Position numbers and translations under genes: made by a program. A DNA stretch of 26,843 nucleotides, from the IMG/VR virus record IMGVR_UViG_3300017782_003923, positions 1 through 26,843 of that record. The stretch is one strand, 5' to 3'. Origin of the DNA: a virus. Shown piece by piece: positions 1-8,420 of the stretch (its first letter is position 1; the number at the start of each line of letters is the position of its first letter). Below the pieces are notes generated by a model. It was not told where the DNA came from. It saw nothing but the letters and a program-made list of their open reading frames with translations, and did not search any database.

Positions 1-226
1 CATCTGCTTGTACACAATCTGTATAAGTAGAATCGTCATCTGAATGCTCTAGTGATACTTCAAAGTAAACAGAACCTGAAAGTGTGTCACCTTCTTCTCC
101 TACGCTTACTACAGCAGTTGCTTCTTCAAAACCTTGTAAATCAATACCTGTACCATTAGCCGCGGCAGTTTTTACTCCGTTTATAATTGAGTTACCTAGT
201 TCAATATTATTTGATAAATCTTGCAT
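1..226 (-). CDS. Small phage head-region protein, partial
   Basis: The gene starts at the ATG at 224-226 (minus strand) and runs off the left edge, so only its first 75 residues are visible. The start is supported by an AGGAG site about 7 bases upstream. The visible part begins MQDLSNNIEL and is acidic, with alternating polar and beta-prone residues and no signal peptide or membrane segment. It directly follows the major capsid gene (15-base gap) in the leftward head operon. In HK97-like phages this place is usually held by a head decoration, head-completion or other structural protein, so a virion role is likely from context. I do not recognise the family. Confidence 0.75.
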   Translation of the reverse strand, partial: MQDLSNNIELGNSIINGVKTAAANGTGIDLQGFEEATAVVSVGEEGDTLSGSVYFEVSLEHSDDDSTYTDCVQAD

Positions 227-240
227 TAGTTACTCCTTGC

Positions 241-1455
241 TTACGCTGTTACTTTTAGTTTAGTTAAGGCTTCAGGAAGAACCACTTGACCACCAACTCT
301 TCTTCTAGCAATGTATCTTACATTTCCAGTAGTAGCTTGTGTGAATGGGTCTCTTAAAACCGCTAAAGATACTCTATCAACAATCATGTATGCTCTTCTA
401 AAGTCACCGAAAGCAACTGGATAAGCATTTTGTGTGACGTTAGCCATGTCAGATGCTTCAACATATGGTTGACCAAGAATAGTATTAACCATACCACCTT
501 GTAATGTCATACCTGCTTGGAATGCATATTGACCTGCTGTATCTTTTAATTTTCTTATTTCAGCTAATGTACTTCTGTTAAATACAAAAACACCATTTCT
601 GCCATATTCTGATTTAATGTTATGTACTAGTGAAATAAGGTTATCAGCAGTAATAGCTGTGTTAGAGCCTGAATTTATTTCACTAACTGATGAGTTAGTC
701 ATAAATCCTTCAGGTTTACCAACAGCATTACCAGTAACAAAAGCAGTACCTTCAGCTTTTGCAAATTGCTCTGCAAACTCTGATTGCATTTCAGCTTCTA
801 GATCAAATACTGAATCTTCTAAGTCTTGCTCAGAAATATCTACTAGAGCATATTGCTCATGAGCAGGTAATTCTTCTAGACCTACGTTGTATCCAGTTGT
901 TTCTGATCTTGTACCTGATTCTGAAACCCACTGTGCCGCGAATGTACCAGTTCTTTTTGGAACTTGGATTGATCTAGCACCTGTGCTTCTAATTCTTGCA
1001 ATACTTCTGATTGGTGATATTTCAGTAACATCTTTAATCAGTTCTCTTACATACTCAGGTGGTGCTAAATAACCACCAGTAGAATCATTACTTACAGTTA
1101 AAGCTTTCTTCTCCATTGCATCAAGTCCTTCAACTCCTTTTCTGCAATACTTATCAAAAGCATCCATGTAGTCATCAACTTGCTTTGCTTCAAAACCTGA
1201 ATTTGGTCTTCTTACAACCGTTTCTAGTTTCTCAATTTGGCTTTTGATGTTTTCAGCGTTAAGTTCAGCAGTTGTAAGTTTCTGATTAATGTCTTCATAA
1301 GAATCCATCTTAGCTTCCATTTTAGCTAATTTCTCGTCAACATTTGCTGTACTTTCGCCTTTTTCAATCATCTCTAATCGTTGATCATTTACTTTTTTAA
1401 ATTCGTTAAAAGTTTGACCTAGTTCAGAGATAGCATTTTTTATATCTTCCGACAT
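241..1455 (-). CDS. Major capsid protein, HK97 fold
   Basis: This 404-residue protein builds the icosahedral head. Residues 1 to about 85 are a charged, coiled-coil-like delta (scaffold) domain rich in Lys and Glu. A mature capsid domain follows, beginning near the segment STGGYLAPPE (about 125-134), which is the typical start of HK97-family mature capsid proteins and marks the region where the prohead protease would cut. The C-terminal part (YIARRRVGGQVVLPEAL) also fits the family. The start has a strong AGGAGATT ribosome site. It lies 12 bases downstream of the prohead protease gene, the usual HK97 order of portal, protease, capsid. The length is normal for a fused scaffold-capsid protein. 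Confidence 0.93.
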   Translation of the reverse strand: MSEDIKNAISELGQTFNEFKKVNDQRLEMIEKGESTANVDEKLAKMEAKMDSYEDINQKLTTAELNAENIKSQIEKLETVVRRPNSGFEAKQVDDYMDAFDKYCRKGVEGLDAMEKKALTVSNDSTGGYLAPPEYVRELIKDVTEISPIRSIARIRSTGARSIQVPKRTGTFAAQWVSESGTRSETTGYNVGLEELPAHEQYALVDISEQDLEDSVFDLEAEMQSEFAEQFAKAEGTAFVTGNAVGKPEGFMTNSSVSEINSGSNTAITADNLISLVHNIKSEYGRNGVFVFNRSTLAEIRKLKDTAGQYAFQAGMTLQGGMVNTILGQPYVEASDMANVTQNAYPVAFGDFRRAYMIVDRVSLAVLRDPFTQATTGNVRYIARRRVGGQVVLPEALTKLKVTA

Positions 1456-1467
1456 AATAATCTCCTA

Positions 1468-2403
1468 TTAAGATTTTAAGGTTAAAGTTAAGTTCTTTAT
1501 GGCTTCTACCAAATCTGAGTTTGAAACAGCATCACGCTGATCAAAACACTCATCAAGTGCTTTTGCACACATTTTTGCTTCTGAACGAGAAAGCTGAAAA
1601 GCGTCACGCAGTCCTTTCTCCCATTCTCTAATAGTAATGTCTTCACCTTTTACTGAACGAACAGTTGCCTGAGGGTTCATAGGAAAGGTTACTAACGACA
1701 CTTCCATCAAATCTACTTCTTTGATAATACGTTTATTACCACGCTTATCATATGAAACTTCTTTTGGGTTTACTCTAAAGCCTATAGAAAGACCATCTAA
1801 AGCACCCATTTTTAATAATTCGTAGGCTTCTGCACCTGCTTGTGTTTTAAGAGCAAGTCTACCTTTAACCACTAAACCATGATCATCTTCTCTTATCTCA
1901 TCAAATACACCTATAGGCATATCAGACTTGTGCTGATATAAGAGTTTTACGTTTTGTGGTTTTCTTCTTTTAAGGGATTTTGCGAATGCACCTGCTTCTA
2001 TTACATCATTGCCTAAGTCTTTATTACCAAAAACAGAACCATATCCTTCAAAAGTTCCATAGTCTTTATCTTCTTCATCATCGTTGTAGGCTTTAATGCT
2101 TGATTTGATTTCAATAGACTCTTTTTCTACTTCTTTAGAGTCTTCCATCTCATTAACAGTTTCTTCTACATCAGGTTTACTTTTACCAAACTCAATTATG
2201 TAAGAATCTTCAGTCTCTTCAACTGCTCTTACATGCTTTTCATCATTCTGTGTAGAATCTTCTTTACTAGAATTGTACTCACTAGTACAGACACTTAATC
2301 GTTGATTGGAATCGGTGTATTCACTCGTCATAGTGTCATCTCCCATACATCTATTAATAAATTGTTGCCTAGACTCACTATCAGTTGGTTTTGGAATAGG
2401 CAT
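1468..2403 (-). CDS. Prohead protease (peptidase S78, HK97 family)
   Basis: This 311-residue maturation protease should cleave the scaffold part of the capsid protein during head assembly. The S78 domain spans about residues 96-260. The catalytic His is likely H158 in LLYQHKSDMPIG and the catalytic Ser S206 in LDGLSIGFR, followed by the family ending LMEVSLVTFPMNP. Residues 1-45 form a separate Cys-containing segment (FINRCMGDDTM ... LSVCTSEYN), an N-terminal module I recognise from many phage head proteins but whose role is unknown to me. An acidic linker (about 45-95) joins the two. The gene stands between the Mu gpF-like gene and the capsid gene. The ribosome site is weak (AAAG); a possible promoter lies just upstream. 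Confidence 0.92.
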   Translation of the reverse strand: MPIPKPTDSESRQQFINRCMGDDTMTSEYTDSNQRLSVCTSEYNSSKEDSTQNDEKHVRAVEETEDSYIIEFGKSKPDVEETVNEMEDSKEVEKESIEIKSSIKAYNDDEEDKDYGTFEGYGSVFGNKDLGNDVIEAGAFAKSLKRRKPQNVKLLYQHKSDMPIGVFDEIREDDHGLVVKGRLALKTQAGAEAYELLKMGALDGLSIGFRVNPKEVSYDKRGNKRIIKEVDLMEVSLVTFPMNPQATVRSVKGEDITIREWEKGLRDAFQLSRSEAKMCAKALDECFDQRDAVSNSDLVEAIKNLTLTLKS

Positions 2404-2413
2404 ATTACTTTAT

Positions 2414-2442
2414 ATAGTATCTTATTGGTAAGATTAGCACAA
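2414..2442 (-). promoter_or_regulatory. Possible promoter before protease-capsid genes
   Basis: In the 56-base gap upstream of the protease gene, the minus strand reads TTGTGC (2437-2442), a 17-base spacer and TACTAT (2414-2419). The -10 box matches the sigma70 consensus at five of six positions, the -35 at only three. This is the only sizeable gap in the left head operon, so an extra promoter for abundant capsid production is plausible. AT-rich DNA gives such matches by chance. Confidence 0.35.
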
Positions 2443-2459
2443 TATATAGAGGTATGAAA

Positions 2460-3275
2460 TTATGTTTCCATATCTTGCTCGTCGGCATAGATAATAACGC
2501 ACCTACAATTAATAACATTAGCCGCACCACCTTTAGGATCACCCGCATATGACATTGGCATACCGCCAACAATAAAATCTTCGTTCATATCTACTATTTG
2601 TCCGTTAGCAGAAGCATGAGTAGATCTAGTTCTTGCATCATTAGTAGCAACCCACTTTTTTAACATTTTTATACCTAAGTCTTTTTCAACTTGCTTATGA
2701 TAAGAATCATTAGCAAAAGATGCGGCGTTATGTGTTTCAGTTCTTGATATAAGAGCAGCTCTTGTTCTGCTTATAGGTAAGAACTTGCTTGATACCAATC
2801 TTGCAATTTCATCAAGCGTAAGATTGTCTGCTCTGCCTTGCTCTATAAGATTACTAATTCTATTTGACATTCTTGCTGTTATTCCTGCTAAAACCAGTTG
2901 TCTAGTATTAAAATAATTTTCAACTAGTTCTTCAAAATCTGTGCTTCTACCAAAAACAAAAGCTTCTTGCTTCTGATTTCCAAAATATTTATCTTCGTTA
3001 GATTTATAAGTAACTTGAAATATTTTTCTGTAGTGATTAAGAATTACAGGCATAAATTCTTCATTTAAAGATTGAACTGCTATACCTTCATTGTATATGC
3101 CAAATTCTTTATAAAGATACAGTTGCGTGTTTAAAAATTTTCTAAAAATAGTATTCAGTCTTTTATAAAACCTTTTTTCTAAATTATTTCTAAGTGCAAG
3201 TAGTCTTCTTGTTTCTGCTCTATTGCTTATACTTCTTTGTCTAAAAGAATTAAACCTTTTGCGATTAAGGTTCAT
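2460..3275 (-). CDS. Mu gpF-like head morphogenesis protein
   Basis: This 271-residue protein is of the phage Mu gpF / SPP1 gp7 family of minor head proteins, which sit with the portal in the prohead. The N-terminal 100 residues are basic and helical. The C-terminal half carries the family signature: RTETHNAASFAND, then WVATNDARTRSTHASANGQ, and ending in GGAANVINCRCVIIY. Its ATG overlaps the portal stop codon as ATGA (four bases), so translation is probably coupled. Position next to the portal and before the protease fits the family. In related proteins this fold is sometimes fused to toxins; no additional domain is present here. Confidence 0.9.
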   Translation of the reverse strand: MNLNRKRFNSFRQRSISNRAETRRLLALRNNLEKRFYKRLNTIFRKFLNTQLYLYKEFGIYNEGIAVQSLNEEFMPVILNHYRKIFQVTYKSNEDKYFGNQKQEAFVFGRSTDFEELVENYFNTRQLVLAGITARMSNRISNLIEQGRADNLTLDEIARLVSSKFLPISRTRAALISRTETHNAASFANDSYHKQVEKDLGIKMLKKWVATNDARTRSTHASANGQIVDMNEDFIVGGMPMSYAGDPKGGAANVINCRCVIIYADEQDMET

Positions 3276-5293
3276 GTCTTACTTGATAACGGGTGTCCTT
3301 TAGGAAATAAATCAGTATCGTGCTTTCCACCTCTAAACTTTCCAGTAGATAAGGCTCTTAAAAAACTATTAACTCTAGCATAAGCCCATTGATCAGATGA
3401 ATTGACACTTGGTCTTACGCTTTGTGGATTAGTTCTGTAAGCACCAACACCGCGTCTAAATACAGCTTCTAACATTCTAAGTGTGGCTCTTTTAGTCTTA
3501 GTACTTCCGTGTTTTTCATTATGATCTTTTACTTTACCTTCAAGAGCTGTTTTTACTTTACCTGATAAAGCTTTTTCATCTTCTTTAGATTCTACATGAT
3601 CTTGTAATGCGAATTCTTTATCTTCTTCTGTGATAATTTGTTGACGTTTTCTTTTAGCCCAAGAAAAGCCACTATCACCACCCCAAAGCAACCATGCAAT
3701 CTTTCCTGCACTTGGGTATCCTTCTTCACCTTGTCTAAAGCCTTCTGCTCTTTTATCTACTTCATGCCTACTGAAAAAGCTATACATTCTTTTAACTGTA
3801 GAAATAGATAGCCTTTCTCTTGCTACTAACTGATTTGCACGAGCAACACCAACCATAGTGCCACCCCTATTAAACTTTTTTCTGAGTTCAAGCCCTCTCT
3901 TTGCTTCTTCTGCCATTGAACTGGTAGGAATTGTGTCTATATCAGATAACGCTTTTTCTTCTTGTAATAGAAAATCTATTTCTTTGTCTACATCATCTTC
4001 TTCATAGTCTTCTAAGTCTTCTTCATTAACAGGATTCTCAGGTTTAGGAACATCCTCATCAGATATTGGGAATAAGGTAGCAGATATATATAAATCATCA
4101 GCACCATCAATAGGCTCTAAGCCTATTATCTTTCTTGCTTCATTACGAGTCATAATGCCTTCTCTTACAGCACTAGTTACATTCTCATAAGTCTTCTTTT
4201 TTCTTTCTGCTAAAGCAGGTATTGAATCTATATCAAATTCAAGACTTAGCCTGTCATCAAATAGTGGAACTAACCACTCATTAAGGTCTGAAGCTATTTT
4301 TTGTAAATGTGGAATTATTGTTTCTTCATATAAAGCAAGTCTTGCTTCTGCTACATTGGAATATGTTTGTGCATCAGGAACACCTACCAATTGACTAGGA
4401 ACTCCAAAACACATTGCTATATCAGTAGCTGACATATGCTTCAAGTTTAAAAAATCCATATCCTTAGGACTGAGACCCATTTCTTTCCAGTCAAAATCAC
4501 CTTCTAATAGCATTGGTCTACCTGCATTAGCAGTTCCACTAAATCTATTGTTTAAATCTGTAAGTAGTTGTTGTCTCTGTGATTCAGATAAATTTACATT
4601 AAAACCTGCATCATCTTTTGGCTTAAATATAATTGCTCCACTTGGTCTTGCACCATTGTTAAGCAAATTTACATTATGTTTACTAGACATATTAAATTGA
4701 TCTATTTCAACAGCCGCAGCACTCATAGGCGATAACCCATAATAATCATCTAATGGATTCCATAGCTTTACATGTTTAACCTCACTAAAACCATTATCTT
4801 GGTCTACAAGATAAGTATTTTGCACCCTACCATTAATAATATATTCATATTTTTCAGGTATAGGATTACCACTGCCTTTGATATTTATTCTATCAGGTCT
4901 CAACTGATGTAATTCTTTAGGTGAACCATTTTCTGCACCTATTTTAAGAATGTAAGCATTACCACTTAATAAAACATAACCAAATAAAGAATTAAAAAAC
5001 TCTGAATACGATTGTAAAGGGTTCGGTCTGTTGAGTAAGTCTATGAGTGGATGTTGTTCTATTATTTGATCTCCTGCTTTTATTACAAAGGGTACAGCAG
5101 ATGCTCCTTTAGATATTTCATTAACACAACGATATACGATTGCATTCTTTAAATATCCTTCTTTTGCTAAATCTTGATAAGTGTAATTCTTGGGTTGATC
5201 TGTACCAACACCAAAATAACCCATCATGTTTGATTGTTTGACTTCTTCTTTTTGCACATTAAAAAGTCTTTGAAAAAATGTTTGTTGTGCCAT
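3272..5293 (-). CDS. Portal protein (HK97 type) with two extra C-terminal domains
   Basis: This 673-residue protein would form the dodecameric DNA channel at the head vertex. Residues 1 to about 410 are a typical HK97-family portal (WNPLDDYYGLSPM; a C-terminal portal segment with DIAMCFGVPSQLVGVPD). A very acidic linker (about 411-447) leads to a second domain (about 457-550, GTMVGVARANQLVAR ... GKIAWLLWGGDSGFSWAKR) and a third (about 578-673, TLRMLEAVFRRGVGAYRTNP ... DLFPKGHPLSSK). I recognise both extra segments as conserved pieces seen in assorted phage head proteins, but know no activity for them. Portals of this family are usually 400-500 residues, so the extension is about 250 residues. 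The start overlaps the terminase stop as TAATG. Confidence 0.92.
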   Translation of the reverse strand: MAQQTFFQRLFNVQKEEVKQSNMMGYFGVGTDQPKNYTYQDLAKEGYLKNAIVYRCVNEISKGASAVPFVIKAGDQIIEQHPLIDLLNRPNPLQSYSEFFNSLFGYVLLSGNAYILKIGAENGSPKELHQLRPDRINIKGSGNPIPEKYEYIINGRVQNTYLVDQDNGFSEVKHVKLWNPLDDYYGLSPMSAAAVEIDQFNMSSKHNVNLLNNGARPSGAIIFKPKDDAGFNVNLSESQRQQLLTDLNNRFSGTANAGRPMLLEGDFDWKEMGLSPKDMDFLNLKHMSATDIAMCFGVPSQLVGVPDAQTYSNVAEARLALYEETIIPHLQKIASDLNEWLVPLFDDRLSLEFDIDSIPALAERKKKTYENVTSAVREGIMTRNEARKIIGLEPIDGADDLYISATLFPISDEDVPKPENPVNEEDLEDYEEDDVDKEIDFLLQEEKALSDIDTIPTSSMAEEAKRGLELRKKFNRGGTMVGVARANQLVARERLSISTVKRMYSFFSRHEVDKRAEGFRQGEEGYPSAGKIAWLLWGGDSGFSWAKRKRQQIITEEDKEFALQDHVESKEDEKALSGKVKTALEGKVKDHNEKHGSTKTKRATLRMLEAVFRRGVGAYRTNPQSVRPSVNSSDQWAYARVNSFLRALSTGKFRGGKHDTDLFPKGHPLSSKT

Positions 5294-6600
5294 TAGCTTA
5301 TTCTCCAGTTTACTTGTCCTTTAGACTTGCTAAGTTCGGTTAATCCCCATACTAAAGCATCTAATCTATCAGGTGAACTATTTGTTTCGCCAGTATAACT
5401 GCACATTTGCGATTCTAACTCAGGAAATACACCTACATGATGCACCCTTTTTTGTTCATACAAGGCTGAGATTGGTTCTGCTCTAAGTATTTTACCTCTT
5501 GTTGCTCTAACGCTTCTGTAAGAAACATTGTTGTCAATATTTCTAATAAGCCTTTCAACCAAGTCACCACCGTTGTTCACTTCTGCGACTATTCTATCAG
5601 CTTCCCATTCATAAAAAGCATTTATAGCTATTTTACCCCATTTATCAGGGGGATGTCTTCCTGATAAGTCTTCCAATACATAATACTCATTATTGAAGTC
5701 TTTTCCTACTACTACTATACCTGTTTCATCAGAATTTGCATTAGCAGTGACAGCAGGATCTATAGCAACAATAATCTGTGCTAGTTCTTTATCTTCGGTG
5801 CATCTATTTTGTTCAATTAAATCATTAGTCCATAAAGCACCATCAAGATTATCAATAATTTCAGCGTATAATTCTTGTCTACCTAAAGTGGTTCCTTCAT
5901 ATTTATCTTTTAACATTGCTAAAGCACTTTCCGCTAGATTATCTTCATTTTCAAAAGTACTTCCTGATGTAACGTGTACATCATCTCTAACAACTAATTC
6001 TTTTATCAATTTGGTTGGTTTTGGTGTTGTGGTGATAACGCATTGTGGATTATTACCTAGTCTTAATCCAAACATTAATTGATCAAAAGCTTCAGGATAA
6101 CGCCATGCAGCAACTTCATCACACCATGCTCTATGGAACTGTGGTCCTCTTAATCTATCAGGCTCCTGAGCGGCGTATCCAGTTATCTTAGAGCCATTAA
6201 ACAGTCTTATCTCTGATGTGCTTGATGAATAACCTTTCATATCAGATGATTCTAAAAAACATTCTTTGGGTATTATTGAAAGCAATCCAGAATTACCTCC
6301 AAAACAAACCCTTCTTAAATCTCCATGGGTAGGAGCAACTACAGCACAATTTACATTGTTATTTCTTAAGGCGTATAATGCTATGTCCTGTGCACCAGTT
6401 CTAGTTTTTCCCCAGCCACGACCAGCTAAGATTAACCATATATAGTGTTCTATAAATTTAGGTTGAAGCTGTTTATCTCTTGCTGTTTCTAACCAACTAA
6501 TGCGTAGATTGTAAGCTTCTGACTCTGCTGTCTTCAACTTCGTCAAGGAGTTCCATAGCTCTTCGGAACGCTTCGTTTGTGTTTTCGTTGATTGTTGCAT
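5293..6600 (-). CDS. terL: Terminase large subunit
   Basis: This 435-residue DNA-packaging motor has an N-terminal ATPase and a C-terminal RNase H-like nuclease. The Walker A motif is AGRGWGKTRTG (about 59-69) and Walker B is AWCDEVAAW, with the acidic pair D161-E162. The nuclease domain begins at IIVAIDPAV with D281 as the first expected metal ligand, and DRLDALVWGLTEL near the end supplies a late Asp. It resembles the Terminase_6-type enzymes of marine siphoviruses and podoviruses. The ATG start gives a 104-base overlap with the small-subunit gene. No other Met occurs before the Walker A motif, so a long overlap or a non-ATG start inside it is required. Confidence 0.95.
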   Translation of the reverse strand: MQQSTKTQTKRSEELWNSLTKLKTAESEAYNLRISWLETARDKQLQPKFIEHYIWLILAGRGWGKTRTGAQDIALYALRNNNVNCAVVAPTHGDLRRVCFGGNSGLLSIIPKECFLESSDMKGYSSSTSEIRLFNGSKITGYAAQEPDRLRGPQFHRAWCDEVAAWRYPEAFDQLMFGLRLGNNPQCVITTTPKPTKLIKELVVRDDVHVTSGSTFENEDNLAESALAMLKDKYEGTTLGRQELYAEIIDNLDGALWTNDLIEQNRCTEDKELAQIIVAIDPAVTANANSDETGIVVVGKDFNNEYYVLEDLSGRHPPDKWGKIAINAFYEWEADRIVAEVNNGGDLVERLIRNIDNNVSYRSVRATRGKILRAEPISALYEQKRVHHVGVFPELESQMCSYTGETNSSPDRLDALVWGLTELSKSKGQVNWRIS

Positions 6601-7060
6601 CTATATTATGTGTTGCTTCTCCTAAAGCTAATTTTGAAACTCTTTGTGTTATTGCTATTGCCTGTGCTATTGATGTAATCTGATTGGGTGCTAGTCCTTT
6701 TTTATTATTTTGTATATCGTTATTATTTTGTTGTAATGTTTGTGCGATAGTTACAAATACAGCGTCAGCAAGTTGTAAAGTTCTATCATCAGTTTTCATG
6801 GATTTATTAGCCATGTCTTTACTGCGTTTTTTATCAAGTTCTTTTATATATTCTGCTTGTAGTTGTTCCTTTTGAACTTTCCACCCTTCAGTTCTTGCAA
6901 CTCTATAGACTGTGCTTTTAGCAACTTTGTATTGTTTACATAATTCATCAAGTGTTGGGAATATTTTCTTTTCATCACCGTCAACACCATGAACAAAATC
7001 ATTTCTTATTTTTAACTTTTTTGTGTCTGTAAGTTTCGTTTGTTTAGATTTAGTGACCAT
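6497..7060 (-). CDS. terS: Terminase small subunit
   Basis: This 187-residue protein precedes and overlaps the large terminase gene and is the first gene of the leftward head operon. Residues about 35-60 (LDELCKQYKVAKSTVYRVAR) form a helix-turn-helix of the kind that small terminases use to bind the packaging site. A basic central part and a Gln/Asn-rich helical region (about 95-150) suitable for oligomerisation follow. Position and architecture support the call; sequence families of small terminases diverge strongly, so it rests partly on context. The ribosome site is weak (GAGAAA). The gene is divergent from the early gene at 7226, across a 165-base regulatory gap. Confidence 0.85.
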   Translation of the reverse strand: MVTKSKQTKLTDTKKLKIRNDFVHGVDGDEKKIFPTLDELCKQYKVAKSTVYRVARTEGWKVQKEQLQAEYIKELDKKRSKDMANKSMKTDDRTLQLADAVFVTIAQTLQQNNNDIQNNKKGLAPNQITSIAQAIAITQRVSKLALGEATHNIDATINENTNEAFRRAMELLDEVEDSRVRSLQSTH

Positions 7061-7086
7061 AATTTCTCATATATTATCAGATAAAT

Positions 7087-7105
7087 ATTCCAAAAACGCT
7101 TTATT
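7087..7105 (+). promoter_or_regulatory. ATTCCAAAAA element, copy 1
   Basis: ATTCCAAAAACGCTTTATT is one of five ATTCCAAAA elements in the window, all in gaps between genes. Here TTTATT stands 13 bases after the start of the element, like the -35 box of the other copies, but no good -10 box follows at 17 bases. It lies 50 bases before copy 2 and 27 bases upstream of the terminase small-subunit start, so it could be an operator acting on the leftward head operon. Role inferred. Confidence 0.45.
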
Positions 7106-7119
7106 TTACGATAAATAGT

Positions 7120-7225
7120 AAAAAAACATATATATTATTCCAAAAAGGGGTTTACTTTTACATAAATATGAGCAATACTATATGTATAAATTGAAAAAAC
7201 GCTTTAATTAGCAAGGAAAAATAAA
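7120..7225 (+). promoter_or_regulatory. Early promoter and leader 1
   Basis: The element ATTCCAAAAAGGGG (7137-7150) is followed directly by a -35 box TTTACT (7151-7156), a 17-base spacer and a -10 box AATACT (7174-7179). The leader then carries a small GCT-loop-AGC stem (about 7201-7212) and the ribosome site AAGGAAA before the ATG at 7226. Nearly the same arrangement recurs at 16518-16621: from the run of seven A to TTTACTTTTA the two copies are identical apart from one A. The duplication and the matched -35/-10 spacing make this the best-supported promoter in the window. It should drive the rightward genes from 7226. Confidence 0.7.
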
Positions 7226-7432
7226 ATGATAAACACTCACATTCTAGAAAACGCAAAGTCTTACGCTTCAATATCTAACTTAGAAAAAGCATTAGATAGA
7301 TATAATCTTACACAGTTCAGACCGATCATAATTGGTATACCTGAAACTACTAGAGTGACTGCAATATTTCAATTCCATAGAGTTGAAGATTGGGTTGTTG
7401 AAATTTGTAACAAGGGTTTCGCTGTTGTATAA
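7226..7432 (+). CDS. Small early protein, unknown
   Basis: This 68-residue protein is the first gene of the rightward early cluster and follows leader 1 with a clear AAGGAAAA ribosome site. The sequence starts MINTHILENAK, has a short helical N-terminus (SISNLEKALDRYN) and then beta-prone segments (RPIIIGIPETTRVTAIFQFHR). There is no membrane segment or signal peptide. I recognise no family. The position next to the strongest candidate early promoter, and the start ATGATAAAC shared with the gene behind leader 2, suggest an immediate-early product, possibly acting on host functions; that is inference only. Confidence 0.75.
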   Translation: MINTHILENAKSYASISNLEKALDRYNLTQFRPIIIGIPETTRVTAIFQFHRVEDWVVEICNKGFAVV

Positions 7433-7460
7433 ACAGCGTCACATTTATAAGGAAAATAAA

Positions 7461-7724
7461 ATGACAACTATTAAAACAAGACAAACAAATACATTCCCTG
7501 AAGCTAAGACTAAGTTCTTAGCTAAAGCGGAAAGATTGATGCAAGGTTATGACAAAATGCCTTGTGAAGAATATTCATCAGAGCGTATGGGTGGTTGGTT
7601 AATCAAAGATACTGACAATATGCTTATTGGTTGGGTTGGTAATTTAGGTGAGATAACTGTTTATGATTATAAACCTACAACTAAAGCAAACGCTAACGCT
7701 CAAAACTTTAGAGGTGTTAAATAA
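7461..7724 (+). CDS. Small early protein, unknown
   Basis: This 87-residue protein begins at the ATG at 7461, chosen over an upstream in-frame ATG because ATAAGGAAAATAAA directly precedes it and the upstream extension overlaps the previous gene. It has a basic, helical N-terminal half (FPEAKTKFLAKAERLMQGYD) and a C-terminal beta-rich half (MGGWLIKDTDNMLIGWVGN LGEITVYDY, written here with a break). No family is recognised. It lies 28 bases after the first early gene and its stop overlaps the next start as TAATG, so it belongs to the same operon. Confidence 0.75.
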   Translation: MTTIKTRQTNTFPEAKTKFLAKAERLMQGYDKMPCEEYSSERMGGWLIKDTDNMLIGWVGNLGEITVYDYKPTTKANANAQNFRGVK

Positions 7725-7972
7725 TGAATTACGAATTTTATATTTTTACTAAAGAAGGTGATGAAGTTTGGCATTGGGATATATATCAAATTGATCAAGT
7801 TATTAATGATATAAAACAAAATAATAATGATGATAGCTTTAGTGTTGAAGTTCAACATTGGTTATCAGATGAAGATTGTGAATACATTGAAATATACCCT
7901 AAGAATAACTCAAGTTATTTACCAAAATATGTTCAAAAATATACGAATGCAGTTTTAAAAGGAATTAAATAA
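7724..7972 (+). CDS. Small acidic early protein, unknown
   Basis: This 82-residue acidic protein starts at an ATG that overlaps the previous stop (TAATG) and ends in the same way against the next gene, so three early genes are translationally coupled. It is rich in Asp, Glu, Asn and aromatic residues (FTKEGDEVWHWDIYQIDQV) and has no membrane segment. Small acidic early phage proteins are often inhibitors of host DNA-binding enzymes, but nothing in this sequence identifies a target, and I do not recognise the family. Confidence 0.7.
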   Translation: MNYEFYIFTKEGDEVWHWDIYQIDQVINDIKQNNNDDSFSVEVQHWLSDEDCEYIEIYPKNNSSYLPKYVQKYTNAVLKGIK

Positions 7973-8349
7973 TGATAAACGAAATGAGAATGAAAAATGT
8001 TTGGAAGATTGAATTACGTTCACCTAATAAATTATCTTACGATAAAATAAAAAAATATCTTGAATCTAAAGATGTAAAATTAAAACCTCTTAGAGGTAAG
8101 TTTGATACTTACTACATTACTGAAAAACTTCAGGTTGAGTTTGGTGTTGATTGTATGTTTATAGGTGCTAATGGAGACTTTAATGCCTTCAATGGTGCAA
8201 AATATGTATTTGAAGAAATAGTTAGTAAAGACTTTCCATTTTCAAATAAAAGGCAAGTAAGAACTGATTTGCGTGGTGATGAATATGTTTCTGAGGGAAT
8301 TGATTTTTCACTTACGTATGCAAATGAAGTTAGAAATAAAAATAAATAG
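7972..8349 (+). CDS. Early protein, unknown
   Basis: This 125-residue protein starts at the ATG overlapping the preceding stop; a second in-frame ATG lies at codon 5 and a third at codon 7, so the true start may be up to six codons later. It is mixed alpha/beta, basic near the N-terminus (SYDKIKKYLESKDVKLKPLRGK), with no recognised motif, membrane segment or signal peptide. It closes the first early operon: an ATTCCAAAAA promoter element follows two bases after its stop. Function unknown. Confidence 0.72.
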   Translation: MINEMRMKNVWKIELRSPNKLSYDKIKKYLESKDVKLKPLRGKFDTYYITEKLQVEFGVDCMFIGANGDFNAFNGAKYVFEEIVSKDFPFSNKRQVRTDLRGDEYVSEGIDFSLTYANEVRNKNK

Positions 8350-8350
8350 T

Positions 8351-8392
8351 ATTCCAAAAAGGGTTTATTAATTTTATAAAATAAATTATCAT
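8351..8392 (+). promoter_or_regulatory. Promoter of the replication genes
   Basis: ATTCCAAAAAGGG (8351-8363) is followed by TTTATT (8364-8369) as the -35 box, a 17-base spacer and TATCAT (8387-8392), a five-of-six match to the -10 consensus. The offset from ATTCC to the -35 box (13 bases) is the same as in the leader at 16535. A short leader with the ribosome site GGAG leads to the ATG at 8421. Confidence 0.65.
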
Positions 8393-8420
8393 TGCATCTA
8401 CGTTGAAACTGGAGAAATAA

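Noticed and set aside
617-1072. Plus-strand open frames opposite the capsid gene
   Set aside because: They mirror the strongly supported capsid frame, have no ribosome sites and show no domain features.
5693-6082. 129-codon plus-strand frame opposite the large terminase
   Set aside because: Antisense shadow of terL; composition is that of reversed coding sequence and no start signals are present.
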